A stretch of DNA of 64,000 nucleotides. Origin: Hyaloperonospora brassicae (Eukaryota > Oomycota > Peronosporomycetes > Peronosporales > Peronosporaceae). Position numbers and translations under genes: made by a program. The stretch lies in contig CANTFL010000608.1 of NCBI GenBank assembly GCA_947650285.1, forward strand, positions 372,001 through 436,000, given 5' to 3'. Under the pieces are notes generated by a model. That model was not told where the DNA came from. It was given only the letters and a program-made list of their open reading frames with translations, and searched no databases. Below are positions 24,693-34,861 of this stretch, in pieces. How positions within the stretch are numbered: position 1 is the first letter of the stretch; each line of letters begins with the position of its first letter.

Positions 24693-24792
24693 GGTGTTTC
24701 GTGTTTTGCAAACCGTAAAGGTTGAAGCGCACACACACCGTCCTCTTCGAGAAAAGAATTTAATCGAAGTTTTAAGTTATCTTCACTCTTGT

Positions 24793-24801
24793 GAAGGAGG
24801 G
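24793..24801 (+). promoter_or_regulatory. B1 polypurine tract
   Basis: GAAGGAGGG lies immediately before the 3' LTR and is the expected primer for plus-strand synthesis. Confidence 0.7.
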
Positions 24802-25335
24802 TGTACTGGGGTTACACGTCGACTGGTAGTCGACAATAGGTGTGTTGCACACAAGGGATGGGATCCCCTTCAAAGTAATATTAGAACACAGTGTCAATTG
24901 TTGAAGACTGATGTCTGTCAACCATTGATTACGAGATCTTTTGAGAGGTTTATTTAGGACATTATCGAGTAGGTTATTTACTTTGTTCTACGGTGTTCTT
25001 TTAGGTTCAAAGAAGATATAAAGTTCAGTTCCCATTTTGATCAACAAAAGACACGTGCCTCTCTGAGGTGTCTTGCGATCGTTAAGGAGGTAGCAACGCC
25101 TTGTTAAGGCAGCTACTCCTTGTGAACTAAGTGCGTTTGATTCTTTGATTCTTTTGGTCCCCCTGAAACAGGGACCGTAAGCTCTCTGAGCTTGTTGACT
25201 CTTTGAGTCGGGTTCTTTGAACCAAACCTTAGCTCTCTGAGCTGTTGACTCTTTGAGTCGGTTTCTCTGAACCCTGAGTTGCTGATTGAGCGTTAAGTCT
25301 TCCTCTGACTTTGGGAGATGTGTAAGTCCACTACA
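24802..25335 (+). repeat. B1 3' LTR
   Basis: Begins TGTACTGGGGTTACACGTCG and ends CTACA, followed by the target duplication GTCCA. It closely resembles the 5' LTR, including the tandem internal unit, with scattered substitutions. Confidence 0.92.
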
Positions 25336-25340
25336 GTCCA

Positions 25341-27734
25341 CAAAAACCGTGTTTGCCATCCCGCAAAATGTTTTATGAGTGACCTTTTGAAAGAAATATT
25401 CATGTTGAAATCAGTTTTGTACCCCATATAAGTCATTCATGTGACATGTTTTAAACAGCCATCGGTGATCCTTGCGCCTTTGTATGTGGCTGCCGATAGA
25501 AATGTGGAGCTCACTGGGGACCTATATGGTCGACCTCTTGTTCAAAGAACTGATTGAAAATCGAATATTCCACTGAGGTGACCATCACTGAGTACGCTTC
25601 TCCATACATCCTAGTACCATTTAGCCCTGACGTCGCATATGCGTGGTGACGCCGTTGTCGGGATCCTCCTTTGTGCCCGTTAGCACCTTGATTTCATCAT
25701 GGTATATCGACAGATATAAAATATGAAGCGCTAGATGTGTCTTGTGATGAATATAGCATCTACGTCGTATTATGTCGCTGGTGTTCCTGCGGTCCCGTAA
25801 ACGACACCAGTCATCACTACTATCAATCAGAGGAGATTGTCTTAGCACAGCTAAATTTTTCGACGTTTCCTTATTCTATTATCAAGCCATTTTTAAGTTT
25901 TACAATTTTTACCCCGCTCGCGATAGGCTAATAGACTAGAATGCTTATGATCTTGTATCCTGATCGCCGTCCAAGAAGCCAGGATTTCGTTACTTGTAAT
26001 CGTTAACAATGAGCTTTTATGCGAAAAATTTGCGGATCAGCCTGAGGATAAGTCCCGTTATCACTTAAATCACTTGTGCCTCGAAAGTTGACACACTATA
26101 CACAGTCACAAATCCCTTCTTTAATGCCCGGGACGATTCCGATGCTAAATACTGCCTTGTGTCTCGCCACTCCTTTTCACTAGATAATACAAAGACAGCT
26201 TCTGGACCAGCTTCAATCATCAATCTGTTGCTGTTACTTCGTCCTTGTATAATGGAGAGATCGTTCTGCTTTTTTCGAACAAGTATTACTTCTTGTTGTT
26301 CATACGGCGTTATGACGTGAGACCAATTCAGAGCAGCACTCTATCGTAGTGCTCGCGAAGGCGTTCGCATCACAGTGATCGAGTTTCTCTACAACCCGCC
26401 GATCTTCAGCATTTTCAACGACGTTGATACTACGTGCTGCAATTGATGTCTCTTCAGTTGTCGAGGCTCTATCTTCGCAGAATTTTCTTTACAGGGGTTC
26501 GGTTTATTTGGTCCAGCGTCTGTATTTTTGCACGATTAACTCCGAAATGTTATAATCCTATTAGAGGCGTTGGAATTTTGCACTGTTTATTGGTTCTTTT
26601 ACAGCTTTAAAATATGTTGTTGTTGTTAAACTTCCGGAAGCGAGGCCACTATAGTAATTAGAAACTCGTGCAGGTCCGCAAGCTTATCGACATGCTCTTT
26701 CAAACGTAGCTGCTAGATAGCCTGTACCACCTGAGGGTAAATAGATGTTGCTTGCTGTCTGTTATATTTCCAGTATCCTCGTTCAAGAATGGTAAGTCAA
26801 CATGCTTATAAGACCCTTCGCACCCTTCCGCTTCATATCCTCGTCACTACTACTCTCTCCCGCTCAAATTGGACCTTCGCTACCCGTGTTGCTGTTCATG
26901 GGATGGTGCATCTTCTTCCATCTCCTCATCATTATCACTATCTGTATCGCCGCGCTGATTATCGCTTCTAACGTTAAGCTTCTCACCCGGTACCCAGTCT
27001 CTGAAGGTGTGGAGGACATAGACAGAGAAGTAAATACACCAGAACCTGGTCATCAAAGGTGGTGGATCCGATCCCATCAATGTTTCAGCTCCACTCGTCT
27101 CCACACACTCCTGCCATAATACGCTATTTCGCTCCTAGCTTCAAACAAAAATTGCTTGTCGTTGTCATATAGCTCAAACGCAAAAAAGTGCAGATCCTTT
27201 TCTGCGATTCGTCCGTAGCACGCGATACCACATATATATACCAATGCAGGAAATCTCACTTCACTGCCAGCATTTTACAAACTCCCAGTTGGATTATTAA
27301 ACAGCTGTATTCGAATCAGTAGTGCTGACCGTATGTCCTTTTAAGTACTATTTAAATTGGGTTTATAGATTCGCGACTCGGCGTCCCCATCCAAACTCAA
27401 TTCATATCTACAAACGTTTTCACAGGGTTCTCATGACTGAACAACTGCTCTATTATGTTCATCTGTCCCGTCTGTTTAACCCCTCCCGCTTTAAACTAGA
27501 TATATCCGGGAGCATAACCTCATCCCAACGACCCACTCGGTGTTAGTGAGCGCTTTGACCAAGGACATGGCCATACAATTTCCGGCATCTGGCGTATGAT
27601 CGAGCTATCTCCTATCTTCTGTTCGATAGTGCAAGTGTCCATGGCACCGAAACACGCCCGTCTGGCATCCTTGGTAAAGTACAAGTGCTGTTGCATCCCT
27701 AAACTCGTTTCATACTCCGCATGAGCATGTGAAT
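25341..27734. other. Intergenic region without recognisable gene
   Basis: Contains minus-strand open pieces (27104-26880 with an acidic run; 27259-27077; 27734-27520) that may be remnants of one decayed coding element, but I recognise no family. The rest is AT-rich with short ORFs only. The last five bases (CCCTA) are the probable target duplication of B2. Confidence 0.45.
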
Positions 27735-27739
27735 CCCTA

Positions 27740-28216
27740 TGTAACGGGGTTACACGTCGGCTGGTAGTCGACGATAGGTGTGGTGCATACAAGAGAGGGG
27801 GGTTACCCTATAAAGTAATTTTAGAACACAGTGAGTGTATCAATTGTTGAAGACTGATGTCTGTCATCAATTGATTGTGAGATCTTTAAAGAGGTTATTT
27901 AGGGAAGGTTAAATACGTTGTTCTAAGGTGTTCTTTTAGGTTAATCAAAGAAATAAAAATGCAGTTCCCCTTTTGATCAGTAAGAGACACGTGCCTTACG
28001 AGGCGTCTTTGATCGATAGGAGCTAGCAATACCTGTGAAGGTAGCTACTCCTGAGCACTCTGTGCTGTGATTCTTTTAAATCGTTTGGTCCCTTAGGAAC
28101 GGGGACCGTAAGCTCTCTGAGCTTGTTGACTCTCTGAGTCGGGTTCGTAGAACCAAAGTTGCTCGTAAAAGCGCTAAGTCTTCCTCTGACTTAGGGAGCT
28201 GTGTAGCTCCGCTACA
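27740..28216 (+). repeat. B2 5' LTR
   Basis: Begins TGTAACGGGGTTACACGTCG and ends GCTACA. It differs from the B1 LTR by many substitutions and by having a single copy of the AGCTCTCTGAGC...GAACC unit. Confidence 0.93.
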
Positions 28217-28218
28217 CT

Positions 28219-28236
28219 TGGTAGCACTTGTAGTCA
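28219..28236 (+). promoter_or_regulatory. B2 primer-binding site
   Basis: TGGTAGCACTTGTAGTCA, two bases after the LTR. It is nearly the same as the primer site of element A although the LTRs are unrelated. Confidence 0.75.
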
Positions 28237-28275
28237 ATCTATGCCTGAGTTGGTAACGACTGATCCTCTGTGAGG

Positions 28276-29310
28276 ATGGAGCAATCCACACCCCTCTCTG
28301 ATGCCCAAAAGGTCGCGTTTGATAAGTTGACCGCGGCCGTAGGCCCTGAGTACGTGGAGTTTCTCGCTGCACAAGGTTCCCGATGTGCTCAACGCACGAG
28401 TAGAGACCTTCATGCAGTATGAAACGGCCCTTCTTGGGCAGGTTCAAAACCAAGTAGCGTCGGATATGCCAACACGCTATGTGGCTATGCCACCAGAAGA
28501 GGCTAAGCCTCGTCCCCTTCGGGTGGACGTCAAATGTTACTCCGGGAAGGAGGGGGAAACCTGACCCTCTGGATCCGTGAGATTGAGATGTCCATGGAGC
28601 TCTGGCCTTATCTGAATGGAGTACCAGCGTGTCTCGCTGGCTATCTCCAAGCTCGATGGAAGAGCTAGAGAGTGGGATCGGACGTGTGGCACGTCGGTCG
28701 ACTTGGCGTTTCTCACATGGGATTCGCTCAAGTTAGACCTTTTGCGATTTTTCTCGCCGCCTAACCAGGATTATCGCGTGCGCTCACGCTTCTTGTCTAT
28801 CCGTCAGGGTAAGAATGAGTTAACGGACTATGTCCAAGAGTTGAGAACTCTTATGGCTGCTATGCAGTCCGACCCTCTCCCTGAGACCGTCTACGTGACA
28901 GTCTTCATGGAAGGTCTTCGCACTGGCATTGCCAGTACCGAGGTCTTTCAAGTCCATCCCTCGAATTTTGAGGAGGCTGTGAGCATGGCTCAGAATGCTG
29001 AGCATAACTTTAAGTCAGCCAGACTTTTGTTGGAATGGGTACAGCCCAAGCTATGCGAGGGCAACCTCAGCAAGTATATCAGCTTACTGTAATCCCGAAC
29101 CGATGGATCTCAGCAACGCTGAAGATGAAGGTGAAGCTGAGCTTCATGTTGCCGAGCAACGACAGGAGGTGAGACGCTGTTACATGTGCGGAAGCACTAA
29201 ACATCTACGTCCCACTTGTCCTTTGCGTAAGCAACGAACGACTCCTACAAGTCGAAACCCCAGCCTCAAACAGAAACTTGGTATGGCACGGGAAAACGTC
29301 GACACCCAGT
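28276..29310 (+). pseudogene. B2 gag, broken
   Basis: Starts ATGGAGCAATCC (MEQSTPLSDAQKVAFDKL). A one-base insertion after AAQG breaks the frame. A further deletion near 28558 and a compensating insertion near 28595 follow. The TGA before MEYQRV is shared with B1. From 28616 to 29092 the gag domain is open (WDSLKLDLLRFF, YRVRSRFLSIRQGKNELTDYV, VFMEGLRTGIASTEVF). The zinc knuckle at 29178-29219 is intact: CYMCGSTKHLRPTC fits C-x2-C-x4-H-x4-C. The capsid domain could be made only as fragments. Confidence 0.82.
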
Positions 29311-29341
29311 AGGCGCGGGGCGGTCTACTGGGGTAGAACTG

Positions 29342-31606
29342 AGTTCTGTCACTCCTCTACGAGATAGAGCAACACAGGGCGTAGCCCCACAGATCTCCGT
29401 ACCAGCAAGCACAGAGCGTGGATACAAGCCTGGCTTGTTAGTCGCTGAGGCGATAGTTAAAGACTTTGAGAAGCACTGGTCGATAATAATCGATTCTGGG
29501 GCGTCATGCAACAATGCAAGACGCCGTTCCCTAATGGGGAGTCAGCAATATGCTGAAGCGCTCACAGCGCACGATGGTGATTCCATCACTGTTCGGTTAG
29601 CGACGGGTAGTCGCGTTACTGTGCCTTAAGTTCCGTTGAACTTGGGCGTGAAGTTTTTGGACTTTGATAGCACAGAAAGCTGTCTCGTCCTTGAATTGGA
29701 TTCGAGATACGATCTCATCCTAGGCATGGCATGGCTTGACGCCATGAACCATGGATCGATTGAAGGTCGAAGACCTTAGGCGCAACGCGCAATGTTCCTA
29801 GTGTAGTTTTGGAGAGTCATGAACCCACCTTTGCTAGGCAACAAAAGCGCTATTGGCGCGAGCCTTTGACGGAAGATGTCAATGTGCTGGACATTGGTAT
29901 GTCGGAGTTGATTAACTCCAATGTCAATGACATTAATTTGAGCGGAGCTCTTTCGCCGTATGTGAAGAAAGTTATACTCCGTTGAGTGATACTCGTTGTG
30001 ATATTGAGTCACTGCATGCTGCAGGCATAGTTGGCATAAGGCCGAGACATCAAGAATATAATTCCTCTGATGTGAGTGGGGTGGCACGTGAAATTCCACC
30101 GAGTGAGGACGGCCGAGGTGGCACCTCACTGAATGTCGGTAATGACATTGATGGCGAGAAGCCAGAGTGTTCAGGGCTAGGCCCGAATGCTGTACGTGAA
30201 GTGTTACGTGTAGATCCACTGGGTGAAGTGTTTGAGTTACGTAACACTTCACCAGATGTCGTTCAAGACATGAGCTCTCGTATAGAGCGTGCTAAGATAG
30301 ATAGCAACCACGGGGAACCTACTGTCCCGGCCTCTAGGAGGCGTAAGGTTTCTTTGAGGAAACAATCCCAGCGTAGGGTGGCAAATGTTAAGCGCCCAAC
30401 TTCTAAGAAGTCACGAAGTGATAATAGTAATAATACACTATATACACTTGTCAATGGGTTGACTGGACAGGTTGATGGCAATATTAGTATTGAGACTCTT
30501 CCATTCTTGTATACTCTCTTTAGACTGGACGAAGTGTCGGACGGCGAATTTAGCCAAGCCTTACAGGCAGGAGAATTATCCGAGTTAGCGGTCATATGGC
30601 CGGATATTGAGTTGAACTCATCCTCGTTATTGGACGAGTCTGTCCTTGAGGACAAAAAGGCGGCATTGGATGCCCGTAGTGGATCTTCGATCCTTAAGGA
30701 TCCTCTTGATCCGTTCTATCATTTGGTAAAGGAGTTTCAGGACGTGGTGTGCCACAACTCACCGTCCGTCTTACCTCCCGATAGAGGTGTACGTCATGAA
30801 ATTGACTTGGTTCCTGGAAATAAATACTGCGTAAAACGGCAGTGGCCTTTACCGAAGGAACAGTGTGACGTCATTGAGACTTCTTTCGTGCAAAGCAAGC
30901 GGCAGATATGGTTAGTGAGAGCGAATCTCCCCTTTCCACACCGACCTTCTAGGTCGAAAAGCATAATGTGAAGTGGCGCATTGTTCATGCTTACAATAAG
31001 CTTAATGCGGCCACCATCCCGGCTCAGACACCAATTCCGAGGAGGGATGGTCATCATAACAATATTGTGGGATGTATAATGTACAGTGAGCTCTACTTCG
31101 TCGAATGTTATTACCAGCTGCTCATGCGAGAAAGCGACATTACGCTGACAGCGGTCAGCACTCCAAGCGGTGTGCTCTGGGAGTGGCTTTGAATGCCGCA
31201 AGGGTTATAAAATGCCCCGGATATGCTCAATCGTCTTGTGACGCAACTGTTTCGGCCTCACCGAGGTTATGCACAGACCTACTTTGATGACATCTTTGTC
31301 CATAGTCGTGCTATGAACGCCCGGTCTGATGTAAATAATCACATCGACCATTTACGAGCAGTGCTCGAGTGCATGCGCACGAATAAGTTGTATGCCAACG
31401 CCTCTAAGTGCATCTTTGGTGCAGAAGAGATTCTCTTTTTAGGGTGCTTTATCGGTAAGCGAGGCCTCAGAGCGGATCCCGCTAAGGTAAAAGCCATAGT
31501 TGATTGGCCGGTTCCAAAGAGCCAAAAGGACTCACATAAGTGGCTTGACCTTGCCAATTACTTCCACAAGTACCGTGCAAACTATGCAGAAATGGCTCGG
31601 CCATGA
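29342..31606 (+). pseudogene. B2 protease and reverse transcriptase, broken
   Basis: The protease has DSGAS with the catalytic Asp at 29492-29494 and a stop near 29627. The connecting and RT-finger ORF 29982-30971 is almost base-for-base the B1 segment (about seven differences noticed over 1.3 kb). It is followed by the same frameshift and by the same SELYFVECYYQ block in which the first catalytic Asp is replaced by Tyr. The YFDD box is intact at 31280-31291 (TYFDDIFVHSRA), and thumb sequence follows to 31606. With the first catalytic Asp missing, the polymerase should be inactive even if the frame were restored. Confidence 0.85.
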
Positions 31607-31627
31607 TCCAATCTTCTTTAAAATGAT

Positions 31628-32965
31628 GTGGAATGGTGTTGGACCAACATCGAGCAGGAAGCCTTTACGACTGTAAAAGAGGGCCTTCTTCATGCGCCAA
31701 TCTTGGCTTTGCCCGATCCTGATCGGCCTTTCAGTGTCGTCTGTGACGCATCTGACTTTGCCATCGGCAGTGCTCTGTTACAAACAGATAATGATGGACG
31801 GGAACGCGACATTGCGTTTGAGTCCAGGCAGTTGAAAGCAGCTGAAAAGAACTATCCAGTTCGTGACAGAGAGCTACTTGCAATGAAGTATGCTTTAGTT
31901 AAGTTCAGAGTTCATCTGCTTGGCTCTAAGCCGTTTGTGATCTTTACAGATCATGCGTCATTACGCTCTGCGACCCAGTCGCCACACCTCTCTCAGCGAA
32001 TGGCCCGTTGGCTCTCATTCTTTTCGGATTACAACTTCGAGGTGAAGTATAAGCCGGGCAAGCAGAATGCTCTGGCTGATGCGTTGTCACGCAGGTCTGA
32101 CTATGAGCTTGCTCATGTTACGACTCTGTCATCATCGGTCACATACCTCATTCGTTCGGCATATGCCAAAGATGAACATTGTGTAGCTTTGCTACGTGCT
32201 CTGGGGAGCGAGGAGTTTAACGACTCAGACATTGAATTGTCGGCACGTTTGCGTGCGAGGCTACATCGATATTTCATCGATCAAGGCCTGTTGTGCTATA
32301 GCACAGATGTGGAGGATACCCCTCGCATCGTTGTCCCTCATGATGAGGAGTTGAAGTATCGCATCCTCTATGAGGCGCATGATACTGCGGTGAGCGGTCA
32401 TCTCGGTCGAGAAAAGACATATAGCGCCGTGAGCCAATATTATTGGTGGCCCAAACTTTACAAATGGGTGAGCACATATGTGCGTTCGTGCGAAACTTGT
32501 CAACGGTTGAAACCCTCAGCTCATGCGGCTGCGCCGCTGGCTAGTCTCCCTATACCCTCTGGGTGCTGGGAGTCCATCAGTATGGATTTCATGTTCGGTC
32601 TGCCGAAAGATGGGCAAGGCAATACGGGTATTGTGGTCTTTGTTGACCGTTTGAGCAAGATGGCTCATTTGGCGGCTGTGCCGGATACCATTGATGGTGA
32701 AGGTACAGCTACGCTGTTTATCGATCGAGTGTTTCGACAACAGGGTTTGCCGTTGGCAATTGTGTCTGATAGAGATCCTCGCTTCACTGGGAGGTTTTGG
32801 AAGTCCATCTTCAAGGTGCTCGGCACACGTTTGGACATGTCCACGGCGGATCATCCGCATACAGATGGTCATACCGAGCGAGTCAACCGCGTTATCGGTG
32901 ACATCTTGCGCAGTGTTTGCGCTGACACGCCTAAGCGTTGGAGCATCGATGCTCCCTGTCGTTGA
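31628..32965 (+). CDS. B2 RNase H and integrase segment of pol (445 open codons)
   Basis: The longest intact sense frame of the B elements. RNase H occupies roughly residues 1-140 (VVCDASDFAIG, KELL-type DRELLAMKYAL, FTDHASLR, ADALSRR). The H2C2 zinc module is near residues 255-295 (GHLGREKTY, then SCETCQRLK). The integrase core follows with its first Asp in SMDFMFGLP, second in SDRDPRF and the Glu in TERVNR, so the D-D-E triad is complete. The frame is lost at about 32940 by one extra base (KRWSIDAPC instead of KRWTSMLP). It is part of a polyprotein and has no start codon of its own. Confidence 0.88.
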   Translation: MEWCWTNIEQEAFTTVKEGLLHAPILALPDPDRPFSVVCDASDFAIGSALLQTDNDGRERDIAFESRQLKAAEKNYPVRDRELLAMKYALVKFRVHLLGSKPFVIFTDHASLRSATQSPHLSQRMARWLSFFSDYNFEVKYKPGKQNALADALSRRSDYELAHVTTLSSSVTYLIRSAYAKDEHCVALLRALGSEEFNDSDIELSARLRARLHRYFIDQGLLCYSTDVEDTPRIVVPHDEELKYRILYEAHDTAVSGHLGREKTYSAVSQYYWWPKLYKWVSTYVRSCETCQRLKPSAHAAAPLASLPIPSGCWESISMDFMFGLPKDGQGNTGIVVFVDRLSKMAHLAAVPDTIDGEGTATLFIDRVFRQQGLPLAIVSDRDPRFTGRFWKSIFKVLGTRLDMSTADHPHTDGHTERVNRVIGDILRSVCADTPKRWSIDAPCR

Positions 32966-33890
32966 GTTTGCGTTGAATAACGACGTGCATGCCTCCACCG
33001 GCTTTACATACCGTTTTACGTGAATGGTCTCACACACCTTCGCGTTCCGTTAGCGCTACCACTGCGTGGTTCAGGGAATGGTGGGGGAGGAGCTGGCCGG
33101 TCGGCTTCCTGATATCAGCCCTGCTACTGTTTAAAAACAGGTAAGCGAGTTTCTCGCAACGCAATTGAATGTCTTACGACATGTGCATGACGAACTGACT
33201 GATAGCCAAGATAGAGCAGAAGGAACAAGCTGATGCTAAAGGCAGGGGTTGTATTGAACGTTATAAGGTCGGAGACCAAGTTCTACTCAATGCTAAAAAC
33301 CTACCTACAAATGTATTCTCTGCTGTCTTCAAGACAAAGTTGCGTCCGCGCTTCATTGGGCCGTTCACGGTCATCGCTAAGAAGGGATTGGCATACACGC
33401 TCAACCTTCCGCGCAAACTGCGCACGCACCCAGTGTTCTACGTTGGCTTGCTTAAGCCGTATCGGGACCCGTCCCATGTGAGCTCGGAGGCGCTTGCGTC
33501 TTGAAATAAGGCCTTGACGTCGACTGTTGCATCCGAACCAGGAGGTCAAGCTGACCATCCACACGGGCTAAGGCCAACTCCAACGCCTGAACACGGGCTT
33601 GCATCGCGCCAAGTTCATTCTGGGTCTTACCCAATGTCTCTCGGAGACCACTCAGCTCACGGAGCACCTTCTCATGCTCCTCCTTCGGTACCCCGACCGC
33701 CACCGACGCTGCTCGATGAGCAAGGGAACCACCAGTTCCATGTGGAGCGACTCCTTTAGCGACGTCGTCGTCGTGGCCAATACCAGTATCTGGTGAAGTG
33801 GCGAGGGTACTTGGAGTCGGAGAACTCGTGGGAGTATGAGATACCCCTTCGGCAGGATTGCCCTTACGCCGTGGATGTTTTTGAAAATCG
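32966..33890 (+). pseudogene. B2 integrase C-terminus: GPY/F module and chromodomain, broken
   Basis: After the frameshift, pieces of the core end (VVEFALNNDVHAST) are followed by the GPY/F module at about 33262-33500 (FIGPFTVIAKKGLAYTLNL, RTHPVFYVGLLKPYRDP). A TGA at 33501-33503 follows, where the linker should continue. The chromodomain at about 33735-33880 reads FHVERLL-stop-RRRRRGQYQYLVKWRGYLESENSWEYE; its TAG replaces a Lys codon of B1. Chromodomains on integrase steer insertion to marked chromatin. Here the linker is overlapped on the other strand by the antisense coiled coil. Confidence 0.8.
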
Positions 33891-34753
33891 TGGCCAGGGT
33901 CGCCTTGCGAGCGAGAACGCTTCTCACCAATAGTGGTGGGAGGTGGCGTGTTGCTCCGCACCTTAGGGTCGTGACCCGTGGCTACCATTGTAGCCGGAGC
34001 ATAACGCGTACGTGTACGCAACTGGCCTCTGGCCTTGAGCTTGGCATACTCGAACCGCAGCTTCCGTTCCAGACGAACGTCAGCCACATCGGCGCTGGCC
34101 CGCAGCGTTGGCACACTGCTAAGATGCCGCTTGCGATACACCCAACGGATGAACTCATTGTCCTCCTCCTCGGGCAGTTCGCCAGCGAACAACAAGATAT
34201 GCACGCCCTTTACCGGTCGAACCGATACACCACGAGAAAGACTCTCAAGGTGTGCAAGGTACTGACCTTGCGTGGTATAGGCTGGTTCGAGATACCTCTC
34301 ATTTAGAGCTTGGCGAAAGGCGATATCTTCTGGCGACGTAGCCTCGGCGCCAATGGCCCATGTTGCAAGGCTACGGCCTTCCGTTTGACGGAGGCGTTGC
34401 TCCACGTCTGGTGTTGAGAACACGTAACCACTCCGGTTTCGAATAACCGCCTGGGTATGAGTGCGACGTAGAGCACGCTCTTCACGCTGACGGATCAGCT
34501 GCTGTTGCTCGTCGAGCGGGTTCGTGATGATGTTCTCATCTGCATCTGTGGTATGATGCTGCGCCACTGGCGCGGTGATATCACCACGTTCAATGAACGG
34601 ATTCGATGCTGTAAGAGGACGAGCCTCAGGTACAGCGGAGTGGGATGATATCCCGTCATCTCCATGGACACTGGTATCACTACCATAGTCCACATCATCA
34701 TCGAAGTCGAGGTAAGAGGAAAGGGTCCGAGACTCATTGGGTGGCAAAGCCGT
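33452..34753 (-). CDS. B2 antisense ORF, 431-433 open codons, coiled-coil protein of unknown function
   Basis: The longest undamaged antisense frame of the four gypsy elements. The ancestral start (ATG in B1) is ACG here at 34753-34751, followed by GCT and TTG, so initiation would need a near-cognate codon. The protein has an acidic N-terminus (LDFDDDVDYGSD), a central part with NPLDEQQQL, RSLATWAIGAEATSPED and LRASADVADVRLERKL, a basic patch EKRSRSQGD, and a C-terminal coiled coil of about 60 residues (LSGLRETLGKTQNEL, MQARVQALELALARV). It begins about 110 bp inside the 3' LTR, so transcription from that LTR in reverse would reach it. Its last 300 bases are antisense to the pol linker. No known family was recognised. 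Confidence 0.6.
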   Translation of the reverse strand, partial: TALPPNESRTLSSYLDFDDDVDYGSDTSVHGDDGISSHSAVPEARPLTASNPFIERGDITAPVAQHHTTDADENIITNPLDEQQQLIRQREERALRRTHTQAVIRNRSGYVFSTPDVEQRLRQTEGRSLATWAIGAEATSPEDIAFRQALNERYLEPAYTTQGQYLAHLESLSRGVSVRPVKGVHILLFAGELPEEEDNEFIRWVYRKRHLSSVPTLRASADVADVRLERKLRFEYAKLKARGQLRTRTRYAPATMVATGHDPKVRSNTPPPTTIGEKRSRSQGDPGHDFQKHPRRKGNPAEGVSHTPTSSPTPSTLATSPDTGIGHDDDVAKGVAPHGTGGSLAHRAASVAVGVPKEEHEKVLRELSGLRETLGKTQNELGAMQARVQALELALARVDGQLDLLVRMQQSTSRPYFKTQAPPSSHGTGPDTA

Positions 34754-34849
34754 GGTGTTTCGTGTTTAGCAACCGCGAGGTTAAGCACACACACACACCG
34801 ACCTCTTCGAGGAAAGAAGCCGATTGACGTTTGGTGGTAACGTCAGTCT

Positions 34850-34861
34850 GGTGGGGGAGGG
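34850..34861 (+). promoter_or_regulatory. B2 polypurine tract
   Basis: GGTGGGGGAGGG lies directly before the 3' LTR. Confidence 0.75.

Larger units (their letters stand above)
17663..25335 (+). mobile_element. Ty3/gypsy LTR retrotransposon B1, full length, with 5-bp target-site duplication
   Basis: Two LTRs of about 535 bp in direct orientation enclose gag, protease, RT, RNase H, integrase and chromodomain on the plus strand, and an antisense ORF on the minus strand before the 3' LTR. A perfect duplication GTCCA flanks the element (17658-17662 and 25336-25340). Primer site and polypurine tract are present. Gag and Pol are broken in many places, so it is not autonomous. It is a sibling of B2 (27740-35339) and a different family from E1 and A, with unrelated LTR bodies and opposite orientation. 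Confidence 0.93.
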
